From NCBI RefSeq assembly GCF_958298935.1, contig NC_084923.1, positions 23,846,501-23,910,500 on the forward strand: a stretch of DNA of 64,000 nt, given 5' to 3'. The notes beneath the pieces are model-generated. The model made no database searches. It was not told where the DNA came from and saw only the letters and a list, made by a program, of their open reading frames with translations. This stretch comes from Phragmites australis (taxonomy: Eukaryota; Streptophyta; Magnoliopsida; Poales; Poaceae). Below, in pieces: positions 20,740 to 31,900 of the stretch (position 1 is the stretch's first letter; the number at the start of each line of letters is the position of its first letter). The position numbers and the translations under genes are program-made.

Positions 20740-23735
20740 GTGTCGATAGCATGCCTCCATTCCAGCTGGTTTGCCGACTTCCTCTGCACATGGAATGATG
20801 GTGCCCACACCACCCACTGTGCCTCAGCCCTCGGCCTAGTGTGGGCAGTGAATGATTGCCATTGAATCCATATACGCCAAAGGGGAAGACTTTAGAACTG
20901 CTGGTCTCACTGGCATCTCCTTCTACAACGATCAAACCAAAAATGTACAGTCGCCTTAGCTCACATCTCCAGAAGTTGCCTAATGTAAATGGTGTTCCGG
21001 CATCAGACATCGACTCCATGGCTAAAGCAATGCACCATGTGGAAACTAAGAACTATGGAGCAGTGGCCAAAACGAACTCTCCAATAGGTCGATCGGCATA
21101 CCACCGCTTCCTATTCATGTATGCCACACTGCACATCCCATTTTAATTCATCAAAAAATAACTCTATTGGAATCTTGTTGGGCACCAATGACAAAGAGAT
21201 TGATTTTTCTATTAAATTGCTAAAACACATGATTGTTGATAGGGTGAGGGTTCAACCTAAAAACTTTAAACAATCGAATAAACAAGAAAATATCGGTGAC
21301 TATATTGTCTCAAGTGAAGATGAGACGTAGTCCTTGTGGGACGACCCTCTCCTAACATGCTTGGTACAAGAATTTACTGAGGATGACATGGACGAAGTGG
21401 ACTTTGAAAGCTTATTATGCGACCTTAAGTCTACCCCTCAAAAATCCAAGTTGACTTCTGCAAAGAAAAAAAGGCCGCACAAATCGGCCTGCAATTAAAA
21501 CCCAAAAATCCAAAAAAACCAACCATATTAAAACAAAATGGATTTTCTGGAAGAGCAGAGATCTCAGTGACTTGGCTAAATTCCGGTACATCAATGAAAG
21601 TGCTAATGACCATTGTTTGGACTTCATCGCTCGGCTAGAAATGGGAAAAAAAAAAGAGGTAGAAGCCAGGCTCATGAATCGCTTATTTGGGGGTTTGGAC
21701 CTATATTAGCATTTCCTTCCTCCTTGTGGCAGATATGGTGGGATCCACCTTGGGATAATAAAGCTTCTTTTGAAATCGTTGAAGCCTCGGATGGGGAATT
21801 TCCGGTGAAATGCCATCTTCGAAACAAGTCAGATGCGTTCGTTTGGATGCTTATAGATGTATATGGCCTAGCTCAAGCGGAACATAAATCATGTTTCTTA
21901 TATGAACTGATTAATTTATGCCATGACAATCCATACCCGGTATTGATTGGTGGGGATTTCAACATCTTAATGTTCAATCAGGAGAAAAACAATGATAGGT
22001 TCATGAACCAGTGGCCTTTCTTGTTCAATGCAATCATATACAGCTTGTATCTAAGAGAGATCGAGCTTTCGGGGAGAACCTAGTCAAACAACCTTGACAA
22101 TCCTACCTTTGGAAAACTTGATCAAATCCTAACAGCTATAGAGTGGGAATTAAAATACCCAATGGTAGCCGTCCAGGACCTCAAGCAGAGTATACTTTCT
22201 GACCACACCCTTATCATGGTAGATACTAGAGACTCAACTCCAATTGGAGGTCAAAGACCTTTCAAGTTCGAGCTAGGTTGGCTTGCTCGTGAGGGGTTTG
22301 CAGAACAGGTTAAGGAGTTATGGAATCAGCCGCCAGGGGCATGAAATTCCGCACAAAGGTGGTCAAACAAACTTAGCTCACTAAGGCGGCACCTTAAAGG
22401 ATAGGCTTCTCACACTAGTGGGTCATATAAACGACCAAAGAAAGAACTCCTGGCGATAATTGACGAACTCGACAAAAAGTCTGAGCTTCAATGTCTAACA
22501 GATAGGGAGCTTACTATAAAGAACCAATCGAATGAAAAATTGGTCAAACTATTCCGAGTAGAGGAGATTAAATGGTACCAGCATGCCAAGGTCAATGATA
22601 CCCTCCAAATAGGCAATAATACTCACTATTTTCAAATGATGGAAAAATTGAGGGTCAATCCAACATAAAATCTTACATAACTAAATACTATAAGGAGTTA
22701 TTTGGACCACATGTGAATACTCATTTTTCCATGACGGAGTCACAGATAGATGACATTACTTAGGTGATAGATGCAGAAAACGATATTCTTAGAACCCCTT
22801 TCTCTGAATAGGAAGTAAGGGATGTCATTTTCCAAATGGAACAAAATAAAGCTCCAGCCCAGATGGCTTCCCGATTAAGTTTTACCAAATATTCTAGGAT
22901 ATCATGAAGATTGATCTGATGGAAATGTTCCAGGAAATGCATTATGGGAATCTGTCGATGTATAGCCTGAATTTTGGAATAATTGCGCTCTTACCAAAAA
23001 CTAAAGAAGTATGTAACATCCAGCAGTTTAGACGTATTTGCATGCTAAATGTCAGCTTAATTTTTTTCACTAAGGTGCTCACCAACCGCTTAAATAATGT
23101 TATGGATGACATAATTCGCCCCACACAAACATCATTCATGAGTGGAAGAAATATTCTCGAAGGGGTGGTTGTTTTACATGAGACATCACATGAACTTCAT
23201 CGAAAAATATGAGTAGTGTAATCCTCAAAATTGAATTTGAGAAGGCCTACGGCAAAGTTAAATGGCCATTCCTGTTATAGACCCTTCGAATGATAGGCTT
23301 CTCACCTAAATGGTGCGATTGGATAGAAAGCATCATTTCAGGGGCTAGCATAACAGTAAAAGTCAATAAAGAGACTAGCCACTACTTCCAAACAAAGAAA
23401 GGTCTACGTCAAGGCGGCCTGCTCTCTCTGATGCTATTTAACATTGTCGCAAACATGTTAGCAGTACTGATTGAGAGAGCCAAAAATAAAGGTCAAGTTG
23501 AAGGAGTTGTACCTCACTTGGTAGAAAGTGGACTATCAATCCTTTAGTATGCTGATGATATGATCTTATTTATGGAGGATGACTTGGAAGAGGCCAAGAA
23601 CATGAAGATTTTGCTTTGTGCATTCGAGTAGCTTTCAGGGTTAAAAATAAACTTCCACAAAAGTGAAATGTTTTGCTTTGGGGCCACTCAAGACAAGGTC
23701 GGTCAATATGCTGATGTTTTGGATGTGCGATGGGT
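20740..23735 (+). pseudogene. L1-type LINE, endonuclease and reverse transcriptase, 3' truncated
   Basis: Plus strand, many stops and shifts. The 5' part (to about 21430) shows only a decayed, probably ORF1-related frame. The endonuclease runs about 21540-22350: DLAKFRYINESANDHCLDFI (read across shifts), FVWMLIDVYGLAQAE, VLIGGDFNILM, EKNNDRFMNQWPFLFNAII and LSDHTLIM. The linker (RRPFKFELGW region) runs to about 22660. RT follows from about 22790: EVRDVIFQMEQNKAP, LNFGIIALLPKTKE, SFMSGRNILEGVVVLHET, KKGLRQGG, and the catalytic YADD at about 23550. It ends abruptly at about 23735 after HKSEMFCFGATQDK and joins an unrelated gypsy element; the 3' half of ORF2 and the poly-A tail are absent. Confidence 0.8.
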
Positions 23736-24450
23736 GAGTTAGTTTGACTTGGGGAGATTTGATCTTTAGCTCACAGGACAACATTACTTCGCCCCCATAG
23801 ACTAGAAATAAAGGTGTTTCACCAGTTGCCGTACTAGATGTCATTCGGAGTGCCCATAGTAAATTAGGCAACTCGAAAGCCCAGGCTTTGGCATTGGCAG
23901 ATTAGCTATTAAAAACGTGGATCTTGTTTCCTTGAAGTACCAGATTGTTTGCCTGCTCAACCTGTCCATTACTTTGTGGATGAGACATGGGCGCAAAGCA
24001 GATTGCATTGCCTAGTCCTTCACAGTAATCGATAAATGCCATGCTAAAAAACAGAGTGCCATTGTCAGTGATGATCCTACCCAGGATGCCGAACCTTGTC
24101 ATGACGCTCTTCATGTTATATTTCTTGGCGATTGCCGAAATAATTTTACCACCCGCCTTAGCTTCATTCCACTTGGTGAATGTGTCAATTACAATGAATA
24201 GAAACTTAAAACCCCTAGGTGGTACCGGGAAGGGCCCCAGAATATCCAACCCCCAAGTCGTAAATGGCCACGATAAGGGGATTGTCTGTAAGGCTTGAGC
24301 GGGTTGATGTACTCGTCTGCTGTGGATTGACAGCTTGTACATTTTTTTTACCAACTCACTCGCATCATGGAGAGCCATAGGCCAATACAATCCTTGTCTA
24401 AATGCCTTCCCGGCCAGGGTTGGAAAAGACGCATGAGCTCTGCACACCAC
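23736..24450 (-). pseudogene. Gypsy-2 integrase (broken)
   Basis: Minus strand. Zinc-region remnant near FRQGLYWPMALHDA, catalytic core with TWGLDILGPFPVPPRG (Asp), FGILGRIITDNGTLF (Asp) and HPQSNGQVEQANN (Glu). After a stop at 23902 it continues as MPNLLWALRMTSSTATGETP and FLVYGGEVMLSCEL. The sequence style is that of the Tat lineage. It ends at the junction with the LINE. Confidence 0.8.
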
Positions 24451-24827
24451 TCCATGGATTTCTTTGAGTAGTTCTCTACCCTACTTGTGAGAGATATATT
24501 TTATGAGAACTCTATGGGCACCTTTTCTGTAGAGGGTGCCGTCAACCAGGGTATACATCCTGGATCGTGGGAATTTTGTTCAGTTAGTGCACCGTCTTTA
24601 GGAATAACTCGATCTTTAAGTTACTTGCATATTTGGTGCATCCATGAAACTTCGCTTTTGAGTTGATACACGAGTTCCCATGCGACTCCTTTTGGGGCAT
24701 CGATCCTTGGCGTGTCCCCGAGTTAGTTATAGGTCTCGTAGACCATTACTCATTCGGTTGTGGCATCTGATGATTTCACAAATGGATTCGAGAGTTTATA
24801 TATGAAAATCCTGGATCGTCCTGGAGA

Positions 24828-25090
24828 TCATGAGGATGCTATGCATGCTAGATTATCGGAGAGGCATTTATCCTTACTTGGGATATATTTGACATTGAGT
24901 CCGATGAATTTCTTTTCCAACTTCCTCACCTCCACGAGGTAGTCCGTCATGGTCTTATCCGAGGTTTGATACTCCTTGCTGACTTGATTCACCACCAACT
25001 GTGAATCCCCTTTCACGAGTAAGAGACATATACCAAGAGAAGAAGCTACTTGGAGTCATGCGAGTAGACCCTCATATTCGGCTATGTTAT
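24828..25090 (-). pseudogene. Gypsy-2 RNase H fragment
   Basis: Minus strand. MNNIAEYEGLLA, a stop, LQVASSLG, then VKGDSQLVVNQVSKEYQTSD and FIGLNVKYIPSKDKCLSDNL match the C-terminal part of a gypsy RNase H. The sequence between this and the integrase (24451-24827) is degraded. Confidence 0.7.
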
Positions 25091-25104
25091 TCATGGCCTG
25101 TAAA

Positions 25105-25680
25105 TCAATCAGCAAAGCGTATTGTAGGCTTTCTCCCGTGGGAGAGCAGTATAATCTTAGCCCCTGAGCCTTGAAGCGTGGCTATGTCTAGACTTCGTTT
25201 GTCGTAGCGTAGGCAAGCTTTTGCGCAACCCTGGACAATAATGACTCCCTTGGGTTCTAGGGTCTTTACGCACTGGTAAGCATAATTCATGGCAACCATG
25301 AACTTGGCGAGAGTACGTCTTCCCAAGATGGCATTGTATGCCATCTCGAAGTTGACCATGTGAACCATAATTTTTTCCATCCAGAAGCTGTCGTGCTTCC
25401 CAAAGGTAATAGGGAGCGATATCTAGCTGATGAGAGTGGATGAAGATCTACGTACTATACCATGGAAAGCTTGAGTAAATAGTTTGATGGTAGATCAGGA
25501 GATCTACATCACTTCGAGTGCACCTGCAAAGAGGATGTTCAGAGAACTCCCTCCAATGATGAGTACTCGGGTGATCCTGCAATTATTGATTGTAAGCTCG
25601 ACCACTATTAGAAAGTAGTATGACTGTACGAAGTTCTCAGGGTAGTCATCTTGGCTAAAGGAGATGTCAACGTTTGACCA
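25105..25680 (-). pseudogene. Gypsy-2 protease / start of pol (broken)
   Basis: Minus strand. FEMAYNAILGRRTLAKFM, standard at the end of the protease in Tat-like elements, is readable. The catalytic Asp region upstream (about 25520-25600) is recognisable only by comparison with gypsy-3. Confidence 0.6.
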
Positions 25681-25689
25681 TTTAACAGC

Positions 25690-27840
25690 CTAACAACCCT
25701 TAGGAATGGCAGCTAAGACTTCTCGAGTCACCATCTTGTACTCATAGGAGGTGGAACCATCGAATATATGGTCGACCATCCTCTTATCCGGCTGAAAGGA
25801 CATCGTGTCCGAGTCATCCTTGCTGCTGCTGGAGCTAGAATCTCTACTCTGGGCCGCCACATGGGTTTTCTTTCCTTTGGCTGTTTTGTCGACCTCTGCC
25901 TTGACCATCTTCTTCCAGAGTTGGCACTTATGGAGGTTATAGTTGTCGGTCTGGTTGAGGTCACACCAAGGCTTACCCTCTCACTCACCGGAGCCTGGTG
26001 TGAAGCTCTTTCCCCAAGAAGAACAGGAGTGCTTGTCGGAATGGGTGTCGGGTAGATTTGTAAAAACTTCATCAGGATTAGCTTTCTTGCCATTACCTCC
26101 ATTGGTGTTCTTCTTGCACTTGCTCTTGACCTTGTCGTCGTCGAGCCCCAGTTAGGGATGTTTGATGCCCTGGGTCTTCTCCTTGACGTAGAGGAGGGCA
26201 TCCTCGACCCTGGCAGACTTATCGATGATCTGCATGAGCTCTTTGACCGTCTCAAGCTCCTTTCTAGAGATGCCTTCAACATACCGCATGCTCTTAACCC
26301 CTTGAGTGAACGCCTGGATGACGTTATAGTCACTGATCTTGGGGATGGTGTTTCGGGTATTACTAAAGCGATGCAAGAACTCACGCAAGGTTTCACTCTC
26401 CATCTACTCGCAACAGTGGAGATCATTTTTCATGTGGGGTGCTCATATGTACCTTGTAAGTTAGCTCAGAACACGTCGCAAATATGCTCCCACGAGTATA
26501 TTGTCCATGGCGATGGATTGGTCAACCATATTATAGCTGCTCCTTCAAGGGCTGTGGGGAGGTAATTTGCGATTACCTTCTCATCCCCACTAGCAGCTTG
26601 GATGGTCGTGGTATAGATCTAGAGGAACTCAACGGGTTTAGTTCTCCCATTGTACTTCTTGATTGACCTGGGGCAGAACCTCGCCGGCCACTTTACACTT
26701 CGTAGATCCAGAGAGAAGGCTAGGCACATGTTGATGGCACCCTGCTTGGTTCTGGTATCCTTAGGAGTTTTTTCCACGGGGGTCTAGGATCGGCCTTGAC
26801 TTGTACGATGTCGAGATGTCCTCCGATCAAATTATCAAGGGGTGGACGATGCCCCCTCAGGGGTCATCGGACATCAACGCTAGCTATTGATGACCTTACG
26901 TAAGTCATTGGTTAGGTGATTTTTTACTTGCGAAGCTCGGCGACCGATATTCTCCTGGTTACCATCCTGTGAAGTTTTGTTGCGGGGGTTACACCTCTCT
27001 GAGCCCGATACGTCTAGCGATAGGGGATTACGTTATCTATCCCAATTAGCTTTGTTTTCGACAAGGACCTGATGGGAATTTTCATCCTGGATAAGGATCT
27101 CTTTCATCAAGTTGATGCCGAGTTCATCCAGTCCATGCCGAATAGGGTCATCAGATTTGTAGTCAGGGGATACATGAGGGCCTCTTGTAGGAGGATCATC
27201 TTGGTAGTCGCAGATTTGAAGTGCACAACCCCCTGTTGATAGTTGGGAGACTATAAAATCGGTGCTCCATTAGGGTTCAGGTTCTAGGGTGGCGTGTTCA
27301 ACTGACCAACTCTTGTGCCCAAAGCAGGAGGGCCCTGCATGTTTGCTGGTTCATCGTCATGATTATCCAGACCGTCACTCCGTCTCTGATGCCGAAGATT
27401 TCTCAGAGGTAACCTCCACTAGAGGAAGTGTCCAAGTCCATCATGGATTTTTTGTTAGATTGCTACGGATAGGTGTTTTAACAATCCATGTTATCAAAGT
27501 TCATGGGGGAGGGTCCCAGCTTGTGGTGAATAGAGCATTCACCATTGTCTTGGAAACCGAGTGGTTCAAACTTGATGTCATAATTCTTGGTGCACTAATC
27601 CGTAACTTGACTTACCTCATCATTGGAGTCATCACCGGAGAGTTCCTCGTCGAAGTTCACTTGATCAATCACTAGTTCATTGGTAGGATAGCCTCATCGA
27701 AGTTCACCTGATCGATCACTAGTTCATCAGTAGGAGAGGTAAAGTTGTCATAGAACCCCTCGTCCGAAAAACTAGTCCTTGGTGCCGGTGTAGTCGATGA
27801 CATTTTATGTGTAGAATCTTCAATGCCTATTGTCATGATC
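25690..27840 (-). pseudogene. Gypsy-2 gag (broken)
   Basis: Minus strand. The N-terminal part near 27800-27250 is acidic (TSFSDEGFYDNFTSPTDELV, and a DTSSSG motif) with a 60-bp internal duplication. The capsid part near 26403-26152 reads ETLREFLHRFSNTRNTIPKI, DYNVIQAFTQGVK, ELMQIIDKSARVEDALLY. The following stretch ends in DKRMVDHIFDGSTSYEYKMV at 25780. Same reading, in pieces, as gypsy-3 gag. Confidence 0.7.
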
Positions 27841-27858
27841 CCCACGATCGGTGCCAGT

Positions 27859-28330
27859 TGTCGATGATTGGTGAACCACTAATCTTACGAGCTTGTAGAA
27901 TAGATGGGGGATGCTTCGGGTAGATGAGCACATAGAGGGGTTTTTATACAGATTCGGGTCTCACTTAGGATAATAACCCTACTTCATGTATGTCTTCTAT
28001 TGAATAGAGTCTATTACCAGGGGGTGTGGCTATCATAGATGGATCTAAACCTAGTCGGTAACTTCCTTACTTGGCTTGCTCTGCCTCTAATGGCTTGTGT
28101 CTTATCTTTTCCACAGGGGCCCTAGGCTCCGCATATATAGGGGGCATCGTACGTCCTCATTTTTCTTCCTATTCTTAAAGATAAACTTATTTGTTTACAA
28201 GATACCCTGGGCTCCTATGGGCAACTTCCTTTCATCCAGATATCCCCTTCACAGAGATAAAGATATATCCTTAGAATTATAGGAAACCTTGGGATACTCG
28301 GATATGGTAATTATCCAGTAGTCATCATCA
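27859..28330 (-). repeat. Gypsy-2 5' LTR
   Basis: 472 bp. On the minus strand it starts TGATGATGACTACTGG (28330) and ends ATCATCGACA. The primer site follows (27858-27842), starting ACTGGCACCGATCG. It aligns along its length with the gypsy-3 LTR at about 49481-49964. Confidence 0.75.
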
Positions 28331-28399
28331 ATAATGGTCCTATGCACTAATCATAAAAGATGATGATCTAATTTTTGTAGCAATATGGAATTAGGATTT

Positions 28400-29460
28400 G
28401 AACAAGTAGTTTGGATGAGACCAGTACATGTTGTACTGTTGGTTTTGTGGTAGTATTGCTAAAATATAAGGACTGGTTCGTGGAGCAATCATTCCAAGTT
28501 AACAATATAACCATAAGCCTCGTATCAGACGAGCCTAGCCGAATAATTTCTTTACTCTCAACATGGTGTAGACCATTCGATTGTACGGAATGAAAGGGTG
28601 TACTTTCAAGGTTTTTGTAAGGTGCAAGAGGGGGCTTCCGTTGTTGAAGTATATTTATGTGGCGGTGAAAACTTAGTGGGTATGTACATCCTGAGAGGGG
28701 CTTTGTAAAAGCTTTGCAATGGATTCCTAACATACACCTCAGAAATGTGTAAGAGTTCTCCGTCAACCAATGGTTGTTCAATAAATATGGATAACATGAC
28801 TTTTGGGTAAAGTGTGCAATCTATGCAAAGTGTTAAAAACTAAATATTTAGCCATGCTCATGGTAACGGGTGGTGAGGAAAACCTCATATGATTAGAACT
28901 TGATGGTTTGGTCAATGACGGTGGTGGGAACTGTGGTTGTGGAGTGGGTAACAGTCAACCTTGGTGGTGAGAACCATGGTTGAGGTGTTGAAAGGTCGGT
29001 TAAGTCAAGATGGTTGTAACATTGATGTGGTTATTTATTTATTGTTGAACACTTAATCATTTACTTATTTTTATCTTTTTAAAAGTAAATGCTATTTTAT
29101 GTAAAAGAGCAATAATGTATATTGTTCAAGCCTTCATATGCATATTATTTTTTTACAACTTGTTAAGTACGACAAGTGCTCAACCTTGATATCACCAAAC
29201 GAACTCAATTGGAGAGTTCACGAAAGATGGATCATTCTAAGGTGATCTTTACGTCGGTTTGCCGTTGGAGTCATCATGAAGGATAAATTCTACATAGTTC
29301 CGCTATATCTTTGACCGTCGATGGTTACTTTTGTAAGACTTTTAAGTTGGATATTGTAATGTTCATCGATAAAGTCACTTTGTATTGGGATTGATTCTTG
29401 GGCTCAGCACATAGATGAAAATGGTCAGTTTTTTGAATCAGTCTCGATAGTGACACCACA
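28400..29460 (-). repeat. Inverted fragment of the large LTR element seen at 31.9-35.4 kb
   Basis: The reverse complement of this stretch follows 32070-33120 in order. Shared stretches include 'atcttgacttaacc', 'cacctcaaccatgg', 'cccactaagtttt(c)accgcc', 'gtctaca(c)(t)atgttgaga' and 'cacgaaccagtcctta'. It is a truncated second copy in the opposite direction. No coding sequence. Confidence 0.65.
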
Positions 29461-29609
29461 TTAGAGACCCAAAGATGCCATGCTATCGTGCTATCCATTC
29501 GATTTTATTCATTGCTAATATGAAAGCGCATAGGAGAGGTATTGACAGGCACATGGCTGGATTTTTCTCTTAACTAGCTCAGGGGGACGAAATAAAAAGC
29601 TCATTTCTT

Positions 29610-30260
29610 TTTTAGAGTAAATTTCACAAACCGACCAATATTTGGTCTAATAGTCATAAACCCACCATTTCACGTGCCCATTTCACAAACCCACCAATAC
29701 TTGAGGCTTGATTCCCACAAAACTACAACTTCTTGCCTCCCACCATTTTCTGTTTAGCCGGTCCCACATGTTAGTGAAATAATAGAAACAGAATCCCCTT
29801 CTGCTTGCCACCTCAACTAGGTCCATGCCATGCTAGTGGAGCTGACATGGATGCCTAGGCCTACTCTGAACGGCCTGACATGTCCTTCATCATCCTCTCT
29901 CTCTTGAACCTGTAGCGAGCGATCATAGTCACACCAAGGTCCTAGACAGAGATAGCTAAAGTTGGACATGGAAAGGGAAGGGAGTAAAGGAATTGCAAAC
30001 ATGGAGGAGGATACCATCAGCAACAAGATCGGCACATATGTAAGTCTTCTTGCCTCTCCCGTAGGATAAAGGATGTGATTAGAGTTTCAATTGGTGAAAT
30101 CTATGAAATTTAGTGGGTTTACTTGGTGAGTGAAATAGACTGAGATAACTGTTTGTGTGGGCATGGACCCAGTTGAGGTGGCAAGCCAAAACGAGTATCC
30201 TTTTCTATGTATGCCAGTGACATGTGGGACCGACTGAATAGTTTACTGTGGGAGACAAAA
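29610..30260. repeat. Possible fold-back MITE
   Basis: The left part has GGTCCCACATGTTAGTG (about 29761-29777) and the right part its near reverse complement CAGTGACATGTGGGACC (30219-30235). Other short matching words lie in inverted order ('cccacca..', 'agtgggtttact'). Boundaries and target duplication not resolved. Bases 29461-29609 and 30261-30600 show nothing recognisable. Confidence 0.4.
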
Positions 30261-30629
30261 TGAGATGGAAATTAAATTTCTCATCTAATATTTATCAATA
30301 ATTATAGTTAAATTCAAATGGATCTTTTTCATCCATCAAGAATTATACCTAAATTACTAGCTACCTTGGCATATATATTGACCAAAAAAATTCCCCATTC
30401 ATGAAGCTTCTTAGATCCCATCTACATCTAATGCTAGAGATCACTTACCTTAATCCTTCTCCACATTCTCCTCCAAAATTTGCTCCTATGGTACCCTCTT
30501 GTAGTAGAATGAGGGAGCACCCCAAGCAGCCACAGTATAGACCATAGCTACTCTGTCTGAACAATTGTTGCTTGGGGAAGAAGCTGTACTATATAGGACT
30601 AGGTAAATTGGACAAAACCAAGGATAGAT

Positions 30630-30810
30630 TTGAGTGATCCCACTCGGTTTGTAAGTGCAACCAACTGAGGAAAAGGTATTGTCCCAGTCGATTTGCTTAA
30701 ACAACCAACTTTGATAATGCCAGTTATTATCCTAGTCGGTTTGTAAGTGCAACCAACTAGGCAAATTGTATTATCCTAGTCAGTTGAGGGCAATAACCGA
30801 TTGAGATAAT
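30630..30810. repeat. Repeated palindromic units (TAGTCGGTT ... AACCAACTAG)
   Basis: Four related units occur within 180 bp, each pairing a motif like AGTCGGTTTG with its near complement CAACCAACTGAG. It resembles the subterminal repeats of a DNA transposon, but no CACTA or other terminus was located nearby. Confidence 0.5.
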
Positions 30811-30859
30811 GCACCATTATTGAATATATAACTATAGGGTATATACGCATAAGGAGTAC

Positions 30860-31417
30860 ACCATATTTGAAAAGGGTACACTGTACACATATTCTACTAC
30901 TCCGAATATTGTGGAACCGAATTTACGGATCCTGATACACCCGAACATCTATAAGGCATATACTAAGAAGGCCTCGAACAGTTACCCGAGTCGAGTACGA
31001 CTAGCATCCAAGTCGGATTCATCTGTTTTGCCTTGGCCGATGAGTTGAAGTACTCCCTATTGACTACGACTGGAACCAAGGCAGCATCTCGGCCCCATAT
31101 AAGGTAGGGACTCAAATCCCCGGAGGGAGAAAACTTAATCCAGCGCATCTCGAGGCAAGCGACACCAAGACCCTAGTAATTGAGAGACTTGGTGACTCCA
31201 ATCCTAGATTAGTCTAGATCCTATTTACTTGATTATAATAGGTTTAGTCACATTGCCTGTACTTGAGATACCAATATACAACAGCATCAACACAGCACAT
31301 ACTAACCAGGAGCATGAACCTATCTACATCGTGTGTCTAGTTTTGTGCTTGATCATTGATTTTGAAGGTCTCCCTTATTCAATTTACGGACATATTGTCT
31401 GGAACAAATCTTCGACA
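30860..31417 (+). repeat. 5' LTR of a third Tat-like gypsy element (gypsy-4); left boundary approximate
   Basis: The right end is set by 'cttcgaca' at 31417, followed by a primer site of the type GTTGGCATACCAGGTAGGGG (31418-31437), which closely resembles the Tat-element junction 'ACTGGCGCGCCAGGTAGGGG'. A TATA-like 'catataag' occurs at about 31095. The left boundary is not defined and the partner LTR is not in this window. Confidence 0.6.
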
Positions 31418-31463
31418 GTTGGCATACCAGGTAGGGGTATTCATCTTCTTTTCAGAATCAATC

Positions 31464-31900
31464 ATGTCTCGAGTACACACTCGAGTTGGATCCTCTGACA
31501 ACGGCTTCTACGACTACTTTGAGTCGACGCTGGCCATCTTCTCATCGCCTCCCTCTAGGTTCAAGATTATATTCGGAACCATGGCTTACCGTTGGGATGC
31601 TTAAGGTGGACTGGCCCACACCGGTATCATCGAATCCAGTCCATTAGACGTATACCGTGAGGTGGGACACCTCCACTGGGATCCCCAGGAGCCCAATGTT
31701 CTCCAGTTCATGGAAACTGACAACGATGACAAGAGTCACAGAAGTGGTGACGGCAACTCCATCGACAGTCAGAGCAGCTGAACAAATCAATTCTTGTTTA
31801 TGGTTGGAGGAGTCGAAGATGCACCCGCTGACGCGAACGTGGTAGATCCAAACGCCGTGGTGGACAATGGTGGGGTGATCCCCGAGGATCTCGCAGGAGC
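31464..31900 (+). pseudogene. Gypsy-4 gag N-terminus (broken, truncated)
   Basis: ATG 31464 opens an N-terminal gag-like reading: MSRVHTRVGSSDNGFYDYFE, a TAA at 31602-31604, then IIESSPLDVYREVGHLHWDP and VLQFMETDNDDKSH. It starts 27 bp after the primer site, as expected for gag. It is interrupted at 31901 by the start of the next LTR element. Confidence 0.55.

Larger units (their letters stand above)
23736..28330 (-). mobile_element. Tat-like Ty3/gypsy element (gypsy-2), lacking RT and the 3' LTR
   Basis: In minus-strand order: 5' LTR (28330-27859), primer site, gag, protease, RNase H, integrase; it breaks off at 23736 against the LINE. The reverse transcriptase that should lie between protease and RNase H is missing (only about 30 bp separate them, near 25100). 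The LTR and gag are homologous to gypsy-3 at 49.5-61 kb. All frames are interrupted. Confidence 0.75.
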
